A stretch of 49,402 nt of DNA from DATDAW01 sp036525185. Lineage in GTDB: Bacteria > Verrucomicrobiota > Verrucomicrobiia > Chthoniobacterales > DASVRZ01. The notes under the pieces are model-generated. The model ran no database searches. It was not told where the DNA came from and saw only the letters and a program-made list of their open reading frames with translations. How positions within the stretch are numbered: position 1 is the stretch's first letter; every line of letters starts with the position of its first letter. The translations under genes were made by a program, and so were the position numbers. Location of the stretch: positions 1-49,402 of the forward strand of contig DATDAW010000044.1 of assembly GCA_036525185.1 (NCBI GenBank), read 5' to 3'. Shown here in pieces: positions 8,484 to 17,000 of this stretch.

Positions 8484-9736
8484 GCGACGATTCCCACGCA
8501 CAACACAGCCACCGCGCGGTTACGCTTCCGGAACCGGAGTGGTTCGATCCCAGCAAATCGAGCGGGTTGTTTAGGATCATTGCCGGCGTCGCACTGGTCG
8601 CGTTCGTGATTCTGGCGATTGCGATAATCCTGGGTTGGAAAAACCCGGCGCTGATTCAGCAATTTGCGTATTCTTGGCTGTTCGGCTTCTTGTTTTTCTT
8701 CACGATCTGCGCTGGCTCACTGTTTTGGATCATTGTCCACTACGCAACGGATGCATGCTGGTCGGTTGTCGTGCGACGCCAGTTGGAGAATGTAGCCGCT
8801 CTCTTCCCCTTCCTGGCATTGCTTTTCGTGCCACTCATCCTGTTCCGCGAGAGCCTCTGGCAATGGATGTCCATCGTCCCCGGGACCGATCATCTGTTTG
8901 ATTCCAAGATTTGGTATTTTTATCCGACCGTTGGGGGTGTGACGGTCCCCATCTATTGGATCCGGCTCGTGCTGTATGGCGTGTTTTTCATTGGGGCCGC
9001 ATGGACGTTCCGTGACAATTCGACGCGTCAGGACAAAACCGGTGACCCGGAAACGACGATTCGGCTGCGCGGTAAATCGTTCTGGTTTTTGCCGCTCTTC
9101 GCGTTGAGCCTCACATTTGCCGCCATCGATTGGGTGATGGCGCTGGACTACAAATGGTATTCGACGATGTGGGGTGTTTATATTTTTGCGGGATCCGCGG
9201 GCAGTTCGATGGCGGTGCTCGTACTGGTCGTTACGCTACTCAAGAGCAAAGGCTACCTCGAGACGGTGAACCTCGAGCACTATCACATCATGGGAAAATG
9301 GCTGCTCGTGTTCACGATTTTCTGGGCCTACATCGGGTTCAGCCAGTACATGCTTATCTGGTATTCGAACATCCCGGAGGAGACATCGTATTTTCTGCTG
9401 CGAAACACGGAAAGCTGGAACATCCTCAGCACGTTCCTGGTCGTGGGGCATTTCTTCATTCCGTTCGCGTTGCTGCTGAACCGCTGGATCAAGAAGAAAC
9501 CTGCCGTGCTGAGCATCGCAGCGATCTGGATTCTCTGCATGCATTTGCTCGATCTTTACATCATCGTTCTGCCCAACATTCACCGTGAAGGTGTCGCACT
9601 GAGCTGGCTGGATTTCGTGTGTCCGGTGGCAATAGGCTCTGTGCTGGCTCTCGGCTTCCTCTCGCAGATCGGAAAACGTTCGCTTTTTCCAGCGCGCGAC
9701 CCGCGGTTACTGGAATCGCTGCGACTCACCAATTGA
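8480..9736 (+). CDS. actF: Alternative complex III subunit F
   Basis: A 418-residue polytopic membrane protein related to ActC, with about ten hydrophobic segments. In alternative complex III, ActF forms the second half of the membrane core beside ActC. The ATG at 8480 is chosen over the longer frame from 8261. The extra 73 residues would overlap actE by 131 bases and read like out-of-frame repeat sequence, while MSDDSHAQHSHRAV is a natural hydrophilic N-terminus before the first helix (about residues 32-55). The LEHYHIMGKWLLVFTIFWAY segment is typical of ActF. The small membrane protein gene follows after six bases. Confidence 0.92.
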   Translation: MSDDSHAQHSHRAVTLPEPEWFDPSKSSGLFRIIAGVALVAFVILAIAIILGWKNPALIQQFAYSWLFGFLFFFTICAGSLFWIIVHYATDACWSVVVRRQLENVAALFPFLALLFVPLILFRESLWQWMSIVPGTDHLFDSKIWYFYPTVGGVTVPIYWIRLVLYGVFFIGAAWTFRDNSTRQDKTGDPETTIRLRGKSFWFLPLFALSLTFAAIDWVMALDYKWYSTMWGVYIFAGSAGSSMAVLVLVVTLLKSKGYLETVNLEHYHIMGKWLLVFTIFWAYIGFSQYMLIWYSNIPEETSYFLLRNTESWNILSTFLVVGHFFIPFALLLNRWIKKKPAVLSIAAIWILCMHLLDLYIIVLPNIHREGVALSWLDFVCPVAIGSVLALGFLSQIGKRSLFPARDPRLLESLRLTN

Positions 9737-9742
9737 CGAAAA

Positions 9743-10267
9743 ATGTTTGAATCCGTTTTACCAGGCAGCAAACCCGGATTTAGCACCTCCGCCAAGGCGT
9801 TTCTGGCGCTGGTAGCTGTGGCCTGCATCGCCTGGATTGCATTCGTTCTGTTTCGCGGCACGAGCCAGACGGATGCGGAACGTGTGTCCAAGCGGTTTGA
9901 AAATCTCGCCAAGCTGAATGAGGCGAACGCGAAGAAAATGAACTCCTATGCCTGGGTCGATAAGGCCAAAGGCACCGTCCAGATCCCTATCGACCGAGCC
10001 ATCGATGTGACTGTCTCCGACCTGAAAGATAAGGCCCCCGCCCAAGCCAGCCCCATTGCGACACCTGCACCTGCACCTGCAGCAAGCCCGGCGCCCCCGC
10101 CCGCCACGGGAGCGTCACCGACCGTAACTCCCACGGCTGCAACCTCAGCACCTACGGCTTCGTCGGAAACGTCTCCCATTCCAACCCCTGCGGCAGCTTT
10201 TACCCCGTCTGAAAGCTCCGCGTCTCCGCCTCCCGGCGTTTCGCCGTCCGCTTCACCGACCCCATGA
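9743..10267 (+). CDS. Small membrane protein with Pro/Ala/Ser-rich tail, act operon associated
   Basis: A 174-residue protein with three parts: a short N-terminus, one membrane segment (about residues 18-37), and a conserved-looking block about residues 45-95 containing NSYAWVDKAKGTVQIPIDRA. The last 75 residues are almost only Pro, Ala, Ser and Thr, a likely flexible periplasmic linker. The YAWVD/IPIDRA block is one I associate with small proteins placed after actF in act operons. It sits where ActG or cytochrome assembly genes occur in other operons but does not resemble ActG. It overlaps ccoN by four bases (ATGA), so it is translated with the complex. Function unknown; a structural or linker role is inference. 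Confidence 0.75.
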   Translation: MFESVLPGSKPGFSTSAKAFLALVAVACIAWIAFVLFRGTSQTDAERVSKRFENLAKLNEANAKKMNSYAWVDKAKGTVQIPIDRAIDVTVSDLKDKAPAQASPIATPAPAPAASPAPPPATGASPTVTPTAATSAPTASSETSPIPTPAAAFTPSESSASPPPGVSPSASPTP

Positions 10268-11793
10268 GCGCCTCTTCTGAAACCGTAATTTCCGGGAAAC
10301 CGCCCAGCGTAAGCTCTGCCCGCTCAGCGGATTACGTGGAGAAACTCGCGCTGGCCGAGCGTGACGCCGCCATCGCGCTACCAGTGCTGCTGTTGTTCGC
10401 CTCCGCCATCATCTGGCTCGTCGGCTGGAGCGTTCTCAATTTCATTCTCGCCATCAAACTCGTCTCGCCAGGATTCCTTGGTGACGGCAGTTTCTTCACT
10501 TACGGACGCCTCCAACCGGTGGCCACGAATATTTTTACCTACGGCTGGGCTTCCTGCGCTGGAATGGGCACGGCTCTGTGGGTGATGGCGCGCCTCTGCC
10601 GCGTGCGGGTCGGGACACCCTTCTCAGTCCTCATCGGCACGGCTTTTTGGAACACAGGACTGCTCATCGGCATTATCGCCACCCAGGCCGGTGCGGGGCG
10701 TGCTTTAAAATATCTGGAACTACCCGTCTGGTCGCAACTGATCATGTTCCTGGGGTTTGCTCTGATTGCCATCTACGTCATCGGTCTTTTTGTCCATCGG
10801 CCGCCGGGTCCAGGTTTTATCTCGCAATTTTACATCGTCGCCGCCTTCCTCTGGCTCGGTTGGTCGCTGCTTGCCGCGAATATTTTTGCCAGTTTGCCAT
10901 GGGTGAGGGGAGTGATCACTGCCGTCAATGGTGCGTGGTTCGCGGGGAATTTTCAGGGTTTATGGTTTACGGCGCTCGGACTGGCGGCGGTGTATTACCT
11001 GATTCCGAAGGTTACCGGCAAAGCGATCCACAGCTATTACCTCGCCCACCTCGGATTCTGGACCTTGGCCTTTCTCTATCCGTGGACGGGATTGCACCAA
11101 TACAATGGTGGGCCGATACCTGCCTGGCTCATGACATTGAGTATTGTCGCTACGACGCTGACGATTGTCCCTGTGGCGACCGTTGCGGTGAATCATCATG
11201 TAACAATGGTCGGCTCCCATTTCATGATGCATTACAGTCCGACGCTGCGCTTCACGGTTGCCGGAGCGATGTGTTACACGGCGTCGGCAGTCACGGGAAT
11301 CCTTCTCGCGCAACGTTCGGTGAGCCACATCGCTGGGATGTCGTTTGCAGGGGTCGCACAGGATTATTTCGTCCTGTACACATTTTTCAGCTTCGTGATG
11401 TTCGGGGCGATTTATTTCATCATGCCCCGGCTGGTCCGGCGCGAGTGGGTGTCGGCGCAGCTGATTAAATTCCATTTCTGGGGTGCAGCCTACGGAATCG
11501 GTCTGACGATCCTGTTTCTGACTGTCGCCGGGCTGTTCCAGGGCTCAGGCTGGAACAGTGCCGTCATTCGGCCGGTGATGGTTGCTCAAATGGCCGAAGC
11601 GCCATTGCGAGGAACGATTCTCGCCGCGTTTTTGTTACTCGCGGGGCACGCCGTTTTTGCTGTCCATTTCATCCTCATGGTTCTCCGGATGGGGCAGGTC
11701 AGTTCCGAACCGACGTATCTGGCTTCACCGACTGCGAGCTACGGCTACTACGAGGAAGAGGAACAAGAAACGCACGGGAAGGGGGCAGCATGA
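10264..11793 (+). CDS. CcoN-like cbb3 oxidase subunit I homologue lacking metal ligands
   Basis: A 509-residue, roughly 12-helix protein that aligns almost without gaps to CcoN, the catalytic subunit of cbb3 oxidases. Markers retained include YGRLQPVATN (CcoN: FGRLRPLHTN), AVYYLIPK, HFWGAAYG and FGAIYFIMPR. Aligned to a recalled Pseudomonas CcoN, the ligand histidines become Ala87 (low-spin haem), Asn229 and Gln279 (two of three CuB ligands), Gln366 (high-spin haem) and Tyr368 (low-spin haem). Only His278 and Tyr272 (the cross-link tyrosine position) remain. The protein therefore should not bind haem b or CuB as an oxidase does. The frame is intact and coupled to both neighbours, so it is not an ordinary pseudogene. 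A membrane scaffold for the following cytochromes is my inference. Confidence 0.85.
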   Translation: MSASSETVISGKPPSVSSARSADYVEKLALAERDAAIALPVLLLFASAIIWLVGWSVLNFILAIKLVSPGFLGDGSFFTYGRLQPVATNIFTYGWASCAGMGTALWVMARLCRVRVGTPFSVLIGTAFWNTGLLIGIIATQAGAGRALKYLELPVWSQLIMFLGFALIAIYVIGLFVHRPPGPGFISQFYIVAAFLWLGWSLLAANIFASLPWVRGVITAVNGAWFAGNFQGLWFTALGLAAVYYLIPKVTGKAIHSYYLAHLGFWTLAFLYPWTGLHQYNGGPIPAWLMTLSIVATTLTIVPVATVAVNHHVTMVGSHFMMHYSPTLRFTVAGAMCYTASAVTGILLAQRSVSHIAGMSFAGVAQDYFVLYTFFSFVMFGAIYFIMPRLVRREWVSAQLIKFHFWGAAYGIGLTILFLTVAGLFQGSGWNSAVIRPVMVAQMAEAPLRGTILAAFLLLAGHAVFAVHFILMVLRMGQVSSEPTYLASPTASYGYYEEEEQETHGKGAA

Positions 11794-12488
11794 AACATTT
11801 TTTTCCAGGTATCCTGGCTGCATTTCTCATTGGCTGGCTTGGACAAGTTCTGCTGCCTTACAACGCGTTGAGCAGAATTGACCCATTTGTCGATGCCGAT
11901 ACGAATGAAATTTATCCCGTCAACGTTGCGGGTATCGCGAATCAGGGACGGGATGTTTACATCGCCAGCGGCTGTATTAGCTGCCACACACAACAGGTTC
12001 GCGCCGATTACATGGGCGGCGATCTCGAACGGCAATGGGGGGCACGGCGAACGGTCGCTCGGGATTACATGTACGAGGCCCCGGTTCTACTCGGCACCCT
12101 GCGTGTCGGACCGGATCTCGCAAGCGTCGGTGCGCGCGATCTCGCTGGTACAGGCGAAGCCGACCTCTCGACGATGGTCGCTCAGGAAAAGCTCGCGAGA
12201 TGGCACTACATCCATCTGTACAATCCGCGAATTCTGTCTCCGGATTCCAACATGCCCGCTTACAAATGGCTGTTTGAAGAGCGTGAAATCAAAGGCCAGC
12301 CGTCTGTGAATGCATTGAATCTTCCCCCGGCATTTGCTCCGAAACCCGGCTATGAGATCGTGCCCAAACCCGACGCCGAAAAGCTCGTCGGCTACCTGCT
12401 TTCCCTGAATAAGAATCACAGCCTTCCAGAAGCCAAAGCGGCCGCGCCGGCTGCTTCACCTCAAGCCGGAGGGGCGGCTGCCAAATGA
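11790..12488 (+). CDS. ccoO: CcoO-like monohaem cytochrome c (cbb3 subunit II type)
   Basis: A 232-residue membrane-anchored cytochrome c with one N-terminal hydrophobic segment (residues 4-23). The haem motif is CISCH at 62-66 in the CcoO-type context GRDVYIASGCISCHTQQVR. The family block LGTLRVGPDLASVGAR follows, and NMPAYKWL supplies the likely axial methionine. So, in contrast to the CcoN-like partner, the haem c site is intact. CcoO normally passes electrons into CcoN; with a ligand-free CcoN here the electron path must be different. The ATGA overlaps at both ends show coupled translation. The C-terminus is Ala/Pro-rich. The homology call is secure; assignment as an oxidase subunit is not. 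Confidence 0.88.
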   Translation: MKHFFPGILAAFLIGWLGQVLLPYNALSRIDPFVDADTNEIYPVNVAGIANQGRDVYIASGCISCHTQQVRADYMGGDLERQWGARRTVARDYMYEAPVLLGTLRVGPDLASVGARDLAGTGEADLSTMVAQEKLARWHYIHLYNPRILSPDSNMPAYKWLFEEREIKGQPSVNALNLPPAFAPKPGYEIVPKPDAEKLVGYLLSLNKNHSLPEAKAAAPAASPQAGGAAAK

Positions 12489-13261
12489 GCGAACACAAAA
12501 TTCCGGAATTCCTCATTCCACAAAAATATCCGAAGCACGAAATGGAGGGCCGGATGGATTACGACGAGGCCGGCAACGTCGCTTCGTTACATGGCGCCAT
12601 CGCCCGTGAAAAAAGCGAGCCCGCCTACGAGGGACAGAACAAACGCCTACCGAACTGGCTGACTGTCTTTTTTTGCGTCCTGCTTTTCTGGTCAGGCGGT
12701 TACCTTTTCCTGTTTGGCGGCGGCTTCCGGAACGATGTTTTTAGCGAACGCGAAACCGTCGCCACGATGTATTTCCCCCGATCGTCGGCCCCCGCCGGTG
12801 CCGCGCCGGAAACAGAAAAAACACCTTTTGAGCTTGGCAAATCTCTTTTTACCGGCACCTGCCAGGCCTGTCACCAAGCCTCTGGTCAAGGAGTGCCCGG
12901 ACAGTATCCGCCGCTCGTCGGTTCCGAATTTGTCGTTGGCGGAGAACGCCGTCTGGTCTCGATCGTCCTTAAGGGCCTGCAGGGTCCGCTCACCATTCAC
13001 GGTCAGAGTTACAACGGTCAGATGCCGGGCTGGGAGTCGTCGCTAAACGATAAAAAAGTTGCCGCCATTCTGACGTACGTCCGCAATGAATGGGGAAATA
13101 AAGCTTCCGAAATCAGCCCGGAAGGAGTGGCCGCTCTCCGCGCCGAACTTGCCAGTCGGACGGAGTCCTGGACCGAATCCGACATTCGTGCCATTCCCGA
13201 AAAAGCACCTCTTCCTGGCGGAAAGGAATCCGCCCCGGCGCCGGCAGCCGCTCCGCACTAG
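12485..13261 (+). CDS. CcoP-like monohaem cytochrome c
   Basis: A 258-residue protein with a long cytoplasmic N-terminus (about 55 residues), one membrane segment (57-79) and a periplasmic class I cytochrome c domain. The haem motif is CQACH (126-130) and NGQMPGW carries the probable methionine ligand. Typical CcoP has two haem c domains; this one has a single domain and is nearer the cytochrome c that closes act-type operons. It overlaps the preceding gene by four bases and is the last gene of the operon; the next gene is convergent, 10 bases away. The tail is Pro/Ala-rich, echoing the other tails in the operon. Confidence 0.85.
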   Translation: MSEHKIPEFLIPQKYPKHEMEGRMDYDEAGNVASLHGAIAREKSEPAYEGQNKRLPNWLTVFFCVLLFWSGGYLFLFGGGFRNDVFSERETVATMYFPRSSAPAGAAPETEKTPFELGKSLFTGTCQACHQASGQGVPGQYPPLVGSEFVVGGERRLVSIVLKGLQGPLTIHGQSYNGQMPGWESSLNDKKVAAILTYVRNEWGNKASEISPEGVAALRAELASRTESWTESDIRAIPEKAPLPGGKESAPAPAAAPH

Positions 13262-13271
13262 GCATCTTTTG

Positions 13272-13922
13272 TTAGAGGACTCTGGCTACGACGGGAAATT
13301 CAATGGTCCCGCGTGGCGTTCGCGCTCTAACAAGGATCGATTGAAAGACCCTGCGCTCCGTGGAGATCGGCGTGATCTCGAGCAGTGGTTCCTTCCCATT
13401 TTCTCCGGGGACGACACGCACGGAAAAAGCGTTTCCCTCGGTTTCAACCGCTTCGAGGTAAACGCCGCGATCCTTGCGAAGGACGATGTTTGTCGATTTC
13501 GGTTCAGGGGCTTCCCCGCGATTCCAGTACACAAAACGCGACGCAACGCTGGCCAGTGGCTCGATTTGGACTTCAAAGATCAGCACGCTCGATTCCGAGT
13601 GACGGTCATCGGTGACTACTCTGACCGTTTGGATCTGCTTGCCGATCCGGTCCCCTACGGAAAAAACCACTTTAACTGAGCCGGTTTTGCCCGGTTCGAT
13701 GACGGACGTGGAACTGGCGGCAGCCGTGCAATAGCAATCCGGCTGAATCTCGAGCAACCGGATGGTGTGTTTTCCCGTATTTTTAAAAGAAAATTCGGTG
13801 GTTGCAGTTCCGGCATCCGAAAAAACCGTCGTAGACGCGGATTTGGTGGTCCATGTTAGCTGAGCGTGCGCAGCCCAGGCGGTGCAGAATAAGAGAGGAA
13901 AGTAGATCTTGAGGATTTTCAT
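13272..13922 (-). CDS. Secreted DUF1573-type protein
   Basis: A 216-residue exported protein. Starting at the ATG at 13922 gives a clean signal peptide (MKILKIYFPLLFCTAWAAHAQ); the longer frame from 13967 adds 15 residues that spoil it. The first 110 mature residues carry the DUF1573 pattern: FKNTGKHTIRLLEIQPDCYC followed by IEPGKTGSVKVVF. This immunoglobulin-like fold is common in Bacteroidetes and Verrucomicrobiota periplasmic proteins of unknown function. The rest (about 120-216) looks like a second beta domain. It lies downstream of the S8 protease on the same strand with a terminator between, so probably has its own promoter. Confidence 0.8.
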   Translation of the reverse strand: MKILKIYFPLLFCTAWAAHAQLTWTTKSASTTVFSDAGTATTEFSFKNTGKHTIRLLEIQPDCYCTAAASSTSVIEPGKTGSVKVVFSVGDRIGKQIQTVRVVTDDRHSESSVLIFEVQIEPLASVASRFVYWNRGEAPEPKSTNIVLRKDRGVYLEAVETEGNAFSVRVVPGENGKEPLLEITPISTERRVFQSILVRARTPRGTIEFPVVARVL

Positions 13923-13942
13923 GAGGCGAACCCGCGATGCCG

Positions 13943-13987
13943 GCAAAAAAGCAAACGCCGCAACCAACGAAACCGGCTGCGGCGCTT
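13943..13987 (-). terminator. Rho-independent terminator after the S8 protease gene
   Basis: On the minus strand CGCCGCA and TGCGGCG form a 7-bp GC-rich stem (plus strand 13956-13962 and 13978-13984). A possible CC/GG extension lies inside the loop, and a run of six T follows the stem closely. It sits 16 bases after the stop of the protease gene, between it and the DUF1573 gene. Confidence 0.7.
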
Positions 13988-14002
13988 GGATGAGATTGGA
14001 CG

Positions 14003-17000
14003 TTACGGCAACGAACCGGGGACCTTTACGGTGATCGCTTGCGCTTCCACCTTGGCTTTGGCGTCGTCGAACAATAAGAGCAGCCCTGACTGACTTGGCG
14101 AATCGACCTCAGACAACGAGTCGTAGACAACTCCGAGCGTTGTGCTCGCATCTTGCGCAACCGTGAAGCTCCAGCTGGTGGGCAGGAATTTCGGGTAGAT
14201 TGGGGTGTAACGCATATTCTCGATTCCATCGGTAAAATAGCCAGTAAAGTAGTTGTCCCACGCGTAGACGGAGATAGTAAGCGGCGTTGTGTAACTGATA
14301 CCGCCCAGATCGGAGAACAAGACGTTCATAAACGTATTCGTCGAATTCAGATCGGCATTGTTGTAGAATCGGACGGTTCCCGTTGGACTTCCATAAGGGC
14401 CGACTGCGACAATATTTTGACCGGTGGCGCCGAATCCGGTGAGTTCCGCATTAAATACGGTGTAGTCCGGCTCGCTATCTCCCGTCGTGTCGATGTCGAT
14501 GACATAGCCTTTGGGATAGTTCGGATGCGCATCGGCATCCCAGGAGGAGATGCCAAACTCGACCCCATAACCGCTGGAGCCAAAATCAACCAGACGGACG
14601 CCAACGTTCTGGATGTCGGGAAGTGCATAATTTGAACCCGGTGTTGGCAACCAAACCGTCGGCACGCGCGGGCTTGTTCCGATGAGCGAAAACACGTCTG
14701 CATATCCCGCCGTGGCACTTGGTGCGTTGGCAATGACAGTGCTTCCAGACGTCCCCCCAATCACGAGCCGGTTGCTAGGTGCGCGCGTTCCAGCCGCTTT
14801 GTGCGGCAGAATCTGAAATGGCAGCGCCACCGTATCGGTTGCGTCTTTGATCGTGACATAGCCGTCAAATTCGACCGTTTGTAACAGCGAACCCGTGCCA
14901 CCCGCACTTCCGCCGTTCAATGTCCAGTCGGGCAGCAGCGACGGTGAAATCAATGCGGTTACATCAAATGTCGCAGAGCCATGCGCTGGGACCGTCAACG
15001 AAGACGTCGACGGCGTGATTTCTACTGCTCCGCTCGCGGCATCGTTCGAATAACGAAAATTCGATTCGATGGCGTACGAGCGTGTAGAGGCCGCGTAGTT
15101 TGTCACCTGAACCGTCTTGGTGATGGACTTGGGACCCACGACCCGGTGGAAGCCGAAGGATAGGCTCGGAGCGCTTCTTTCGCCGAGGACCACTGCCGTG
15201 GTCATGAGATTTGCCGCTTTGTCGACCCGGACTTCGCCGGCACCTATCCGCGTAATCGGAGCCAGGACTCCCGGAGCGGTCTGCGGATTGGTGACAATGT
15301 TGCGATAGGCGGAATTCATCAGGCGCGCCTTGATGTCGAGAGGTGTCGCTGTGGGGAATTTTTGGAGGAGCAAAGCGGATGCGCCGGCCACCATTGGAGC
15401 CGCGCCGGACGTTCCGCCGAAAGCTTCCTCTTCCGTGCCGGTTCCAGCGAGTGCGGAGACCGACGCGCCTGGAGCACCGATGTCGGGCTTGATTTCGTTA
15501 TAGCTGACACTCGGTCCGCGGGACGAAGTGCTAGCCATCGCACCTGCCAGGCTGACCGGGTTGGCGTCCGAGATCGTTGCGGTCACAGGACCGGCTGCGA
15601 GAGCGAGACGCAACGGGCTCGTTGAGCCGTAGCCAAGAGTGTTGGTGATGACGAGCGTCGGAATGGGATTGAACGGGGTACCATTGTAGCTGCCACCAAA
15701 ACTAAACGACGGGGGATCGCCCGCCGCATTGTTAGCCAGGACGACGCCGGCTGCTCCCAAATCAGCAAAATAGTCAACCTTCGCGCTGATGTTGTAGCTG
15801 CCACGATCCACCAGGACGATTTTGCCCGCAAAATCCGCCTCGGTCCTCCCCGGAGGCAGGGTGGCGGGACCACCGCCAAGGCCGCCGTAAATGAGCGGAG
15901 CTGTGACCGTTCCGGTGACCGGAGCCCAATCAACGGTGTTCGTGTTGGGATAGGTTCCAGATGCAGGACTTCCCGGTTGAACAACCAGCGGATAAGCCTT
16001 CGCGCTCGGGACGGTTGTTTGAGCGACGCTGATGACTTCCGGCGTTGTTGAGGGGGAGCCGACGATATAGGGACGATCGGCAGAATTGCCAGCGGAAGCG
16101 ACTACGACGACGCCCAGCTTGACCGCATTTCCCAGCGACGTGCTGCCATCGTCCTCGATCTGGCCGTAGCTGGCGCCTAGAGAGAGATTGATAACATCTA
16201 CATGATCCGAAGTGTCGCCGTCTCCATTCGGATCGAGGGCGTATTCAACGGCTAGCAGCTGTGCGACGCCGCTGCATGAGGTCGCTACGGCACTGCAAAC
16301 TTTGATGGCGTACAGGCTGACGTCCGGCGCCACGCCTTGGTGCGTGCCGTCCGCACTTTTGCCGCCGATGATATCGGCGACATGAGTGCCGTGGCCGTTG
16401 AAATCGATGGGGTTCGAGTCACTCGAAAGCGGAGTATTCGGCCAGGATTCACCCACGAAGTCATACCCGCCGATCACTTTGGCCGTGGGAAAAGTTCCTG
16501 GAGCGATCACGGCGGGATTTGCATACGCTTTGTCATAAGCGGCGAGAGTGCCTGGGCCGCCCAGGTTTTTATGGGTGTAATCGATACCAGAGTCCAAAAC
16601 GGCCACCGTTATGCCTGCACCCGTCACGCCGATATCCTGAAGGGCTGTCGCACCGACGTACGGCACTGTCTCCGAGAGGTGGAGTTGATAATCGTTCACG
16701 ATTCTGGCGGATTTCACCCCCGCTATCTTCCGAATCGTGGGGAGTTTTGACGCGTCCACGGCTACGATGAGGGCGTTCAAACTGTGTTTCATCCGACCCA
16801 GTTCGCGAGCGCCGAGTGCCTTCAGTTTTGGACTGAGGGCGGATTGCGCGACCTGCAGCCTCTGCGCGAGGGATTTCTGCGCTCTGGTCGAAAGGCCGGC
16901 AGAACCCGCTTTGGTCCGTGCGACGGCGCTTGAGTCGTCGTTGGACAACTGGACAACCACATTCACTTCACCCGTCCGGACGTTCAACGGCTGCTGAAAT

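Noticed and set aside
10264..11793. Calling the CcoN-like gene a functional cbb3 oxidase subunit
   Set aside because: Five of six ligand histidines are replaced, so a catalytic assignment would mislead.
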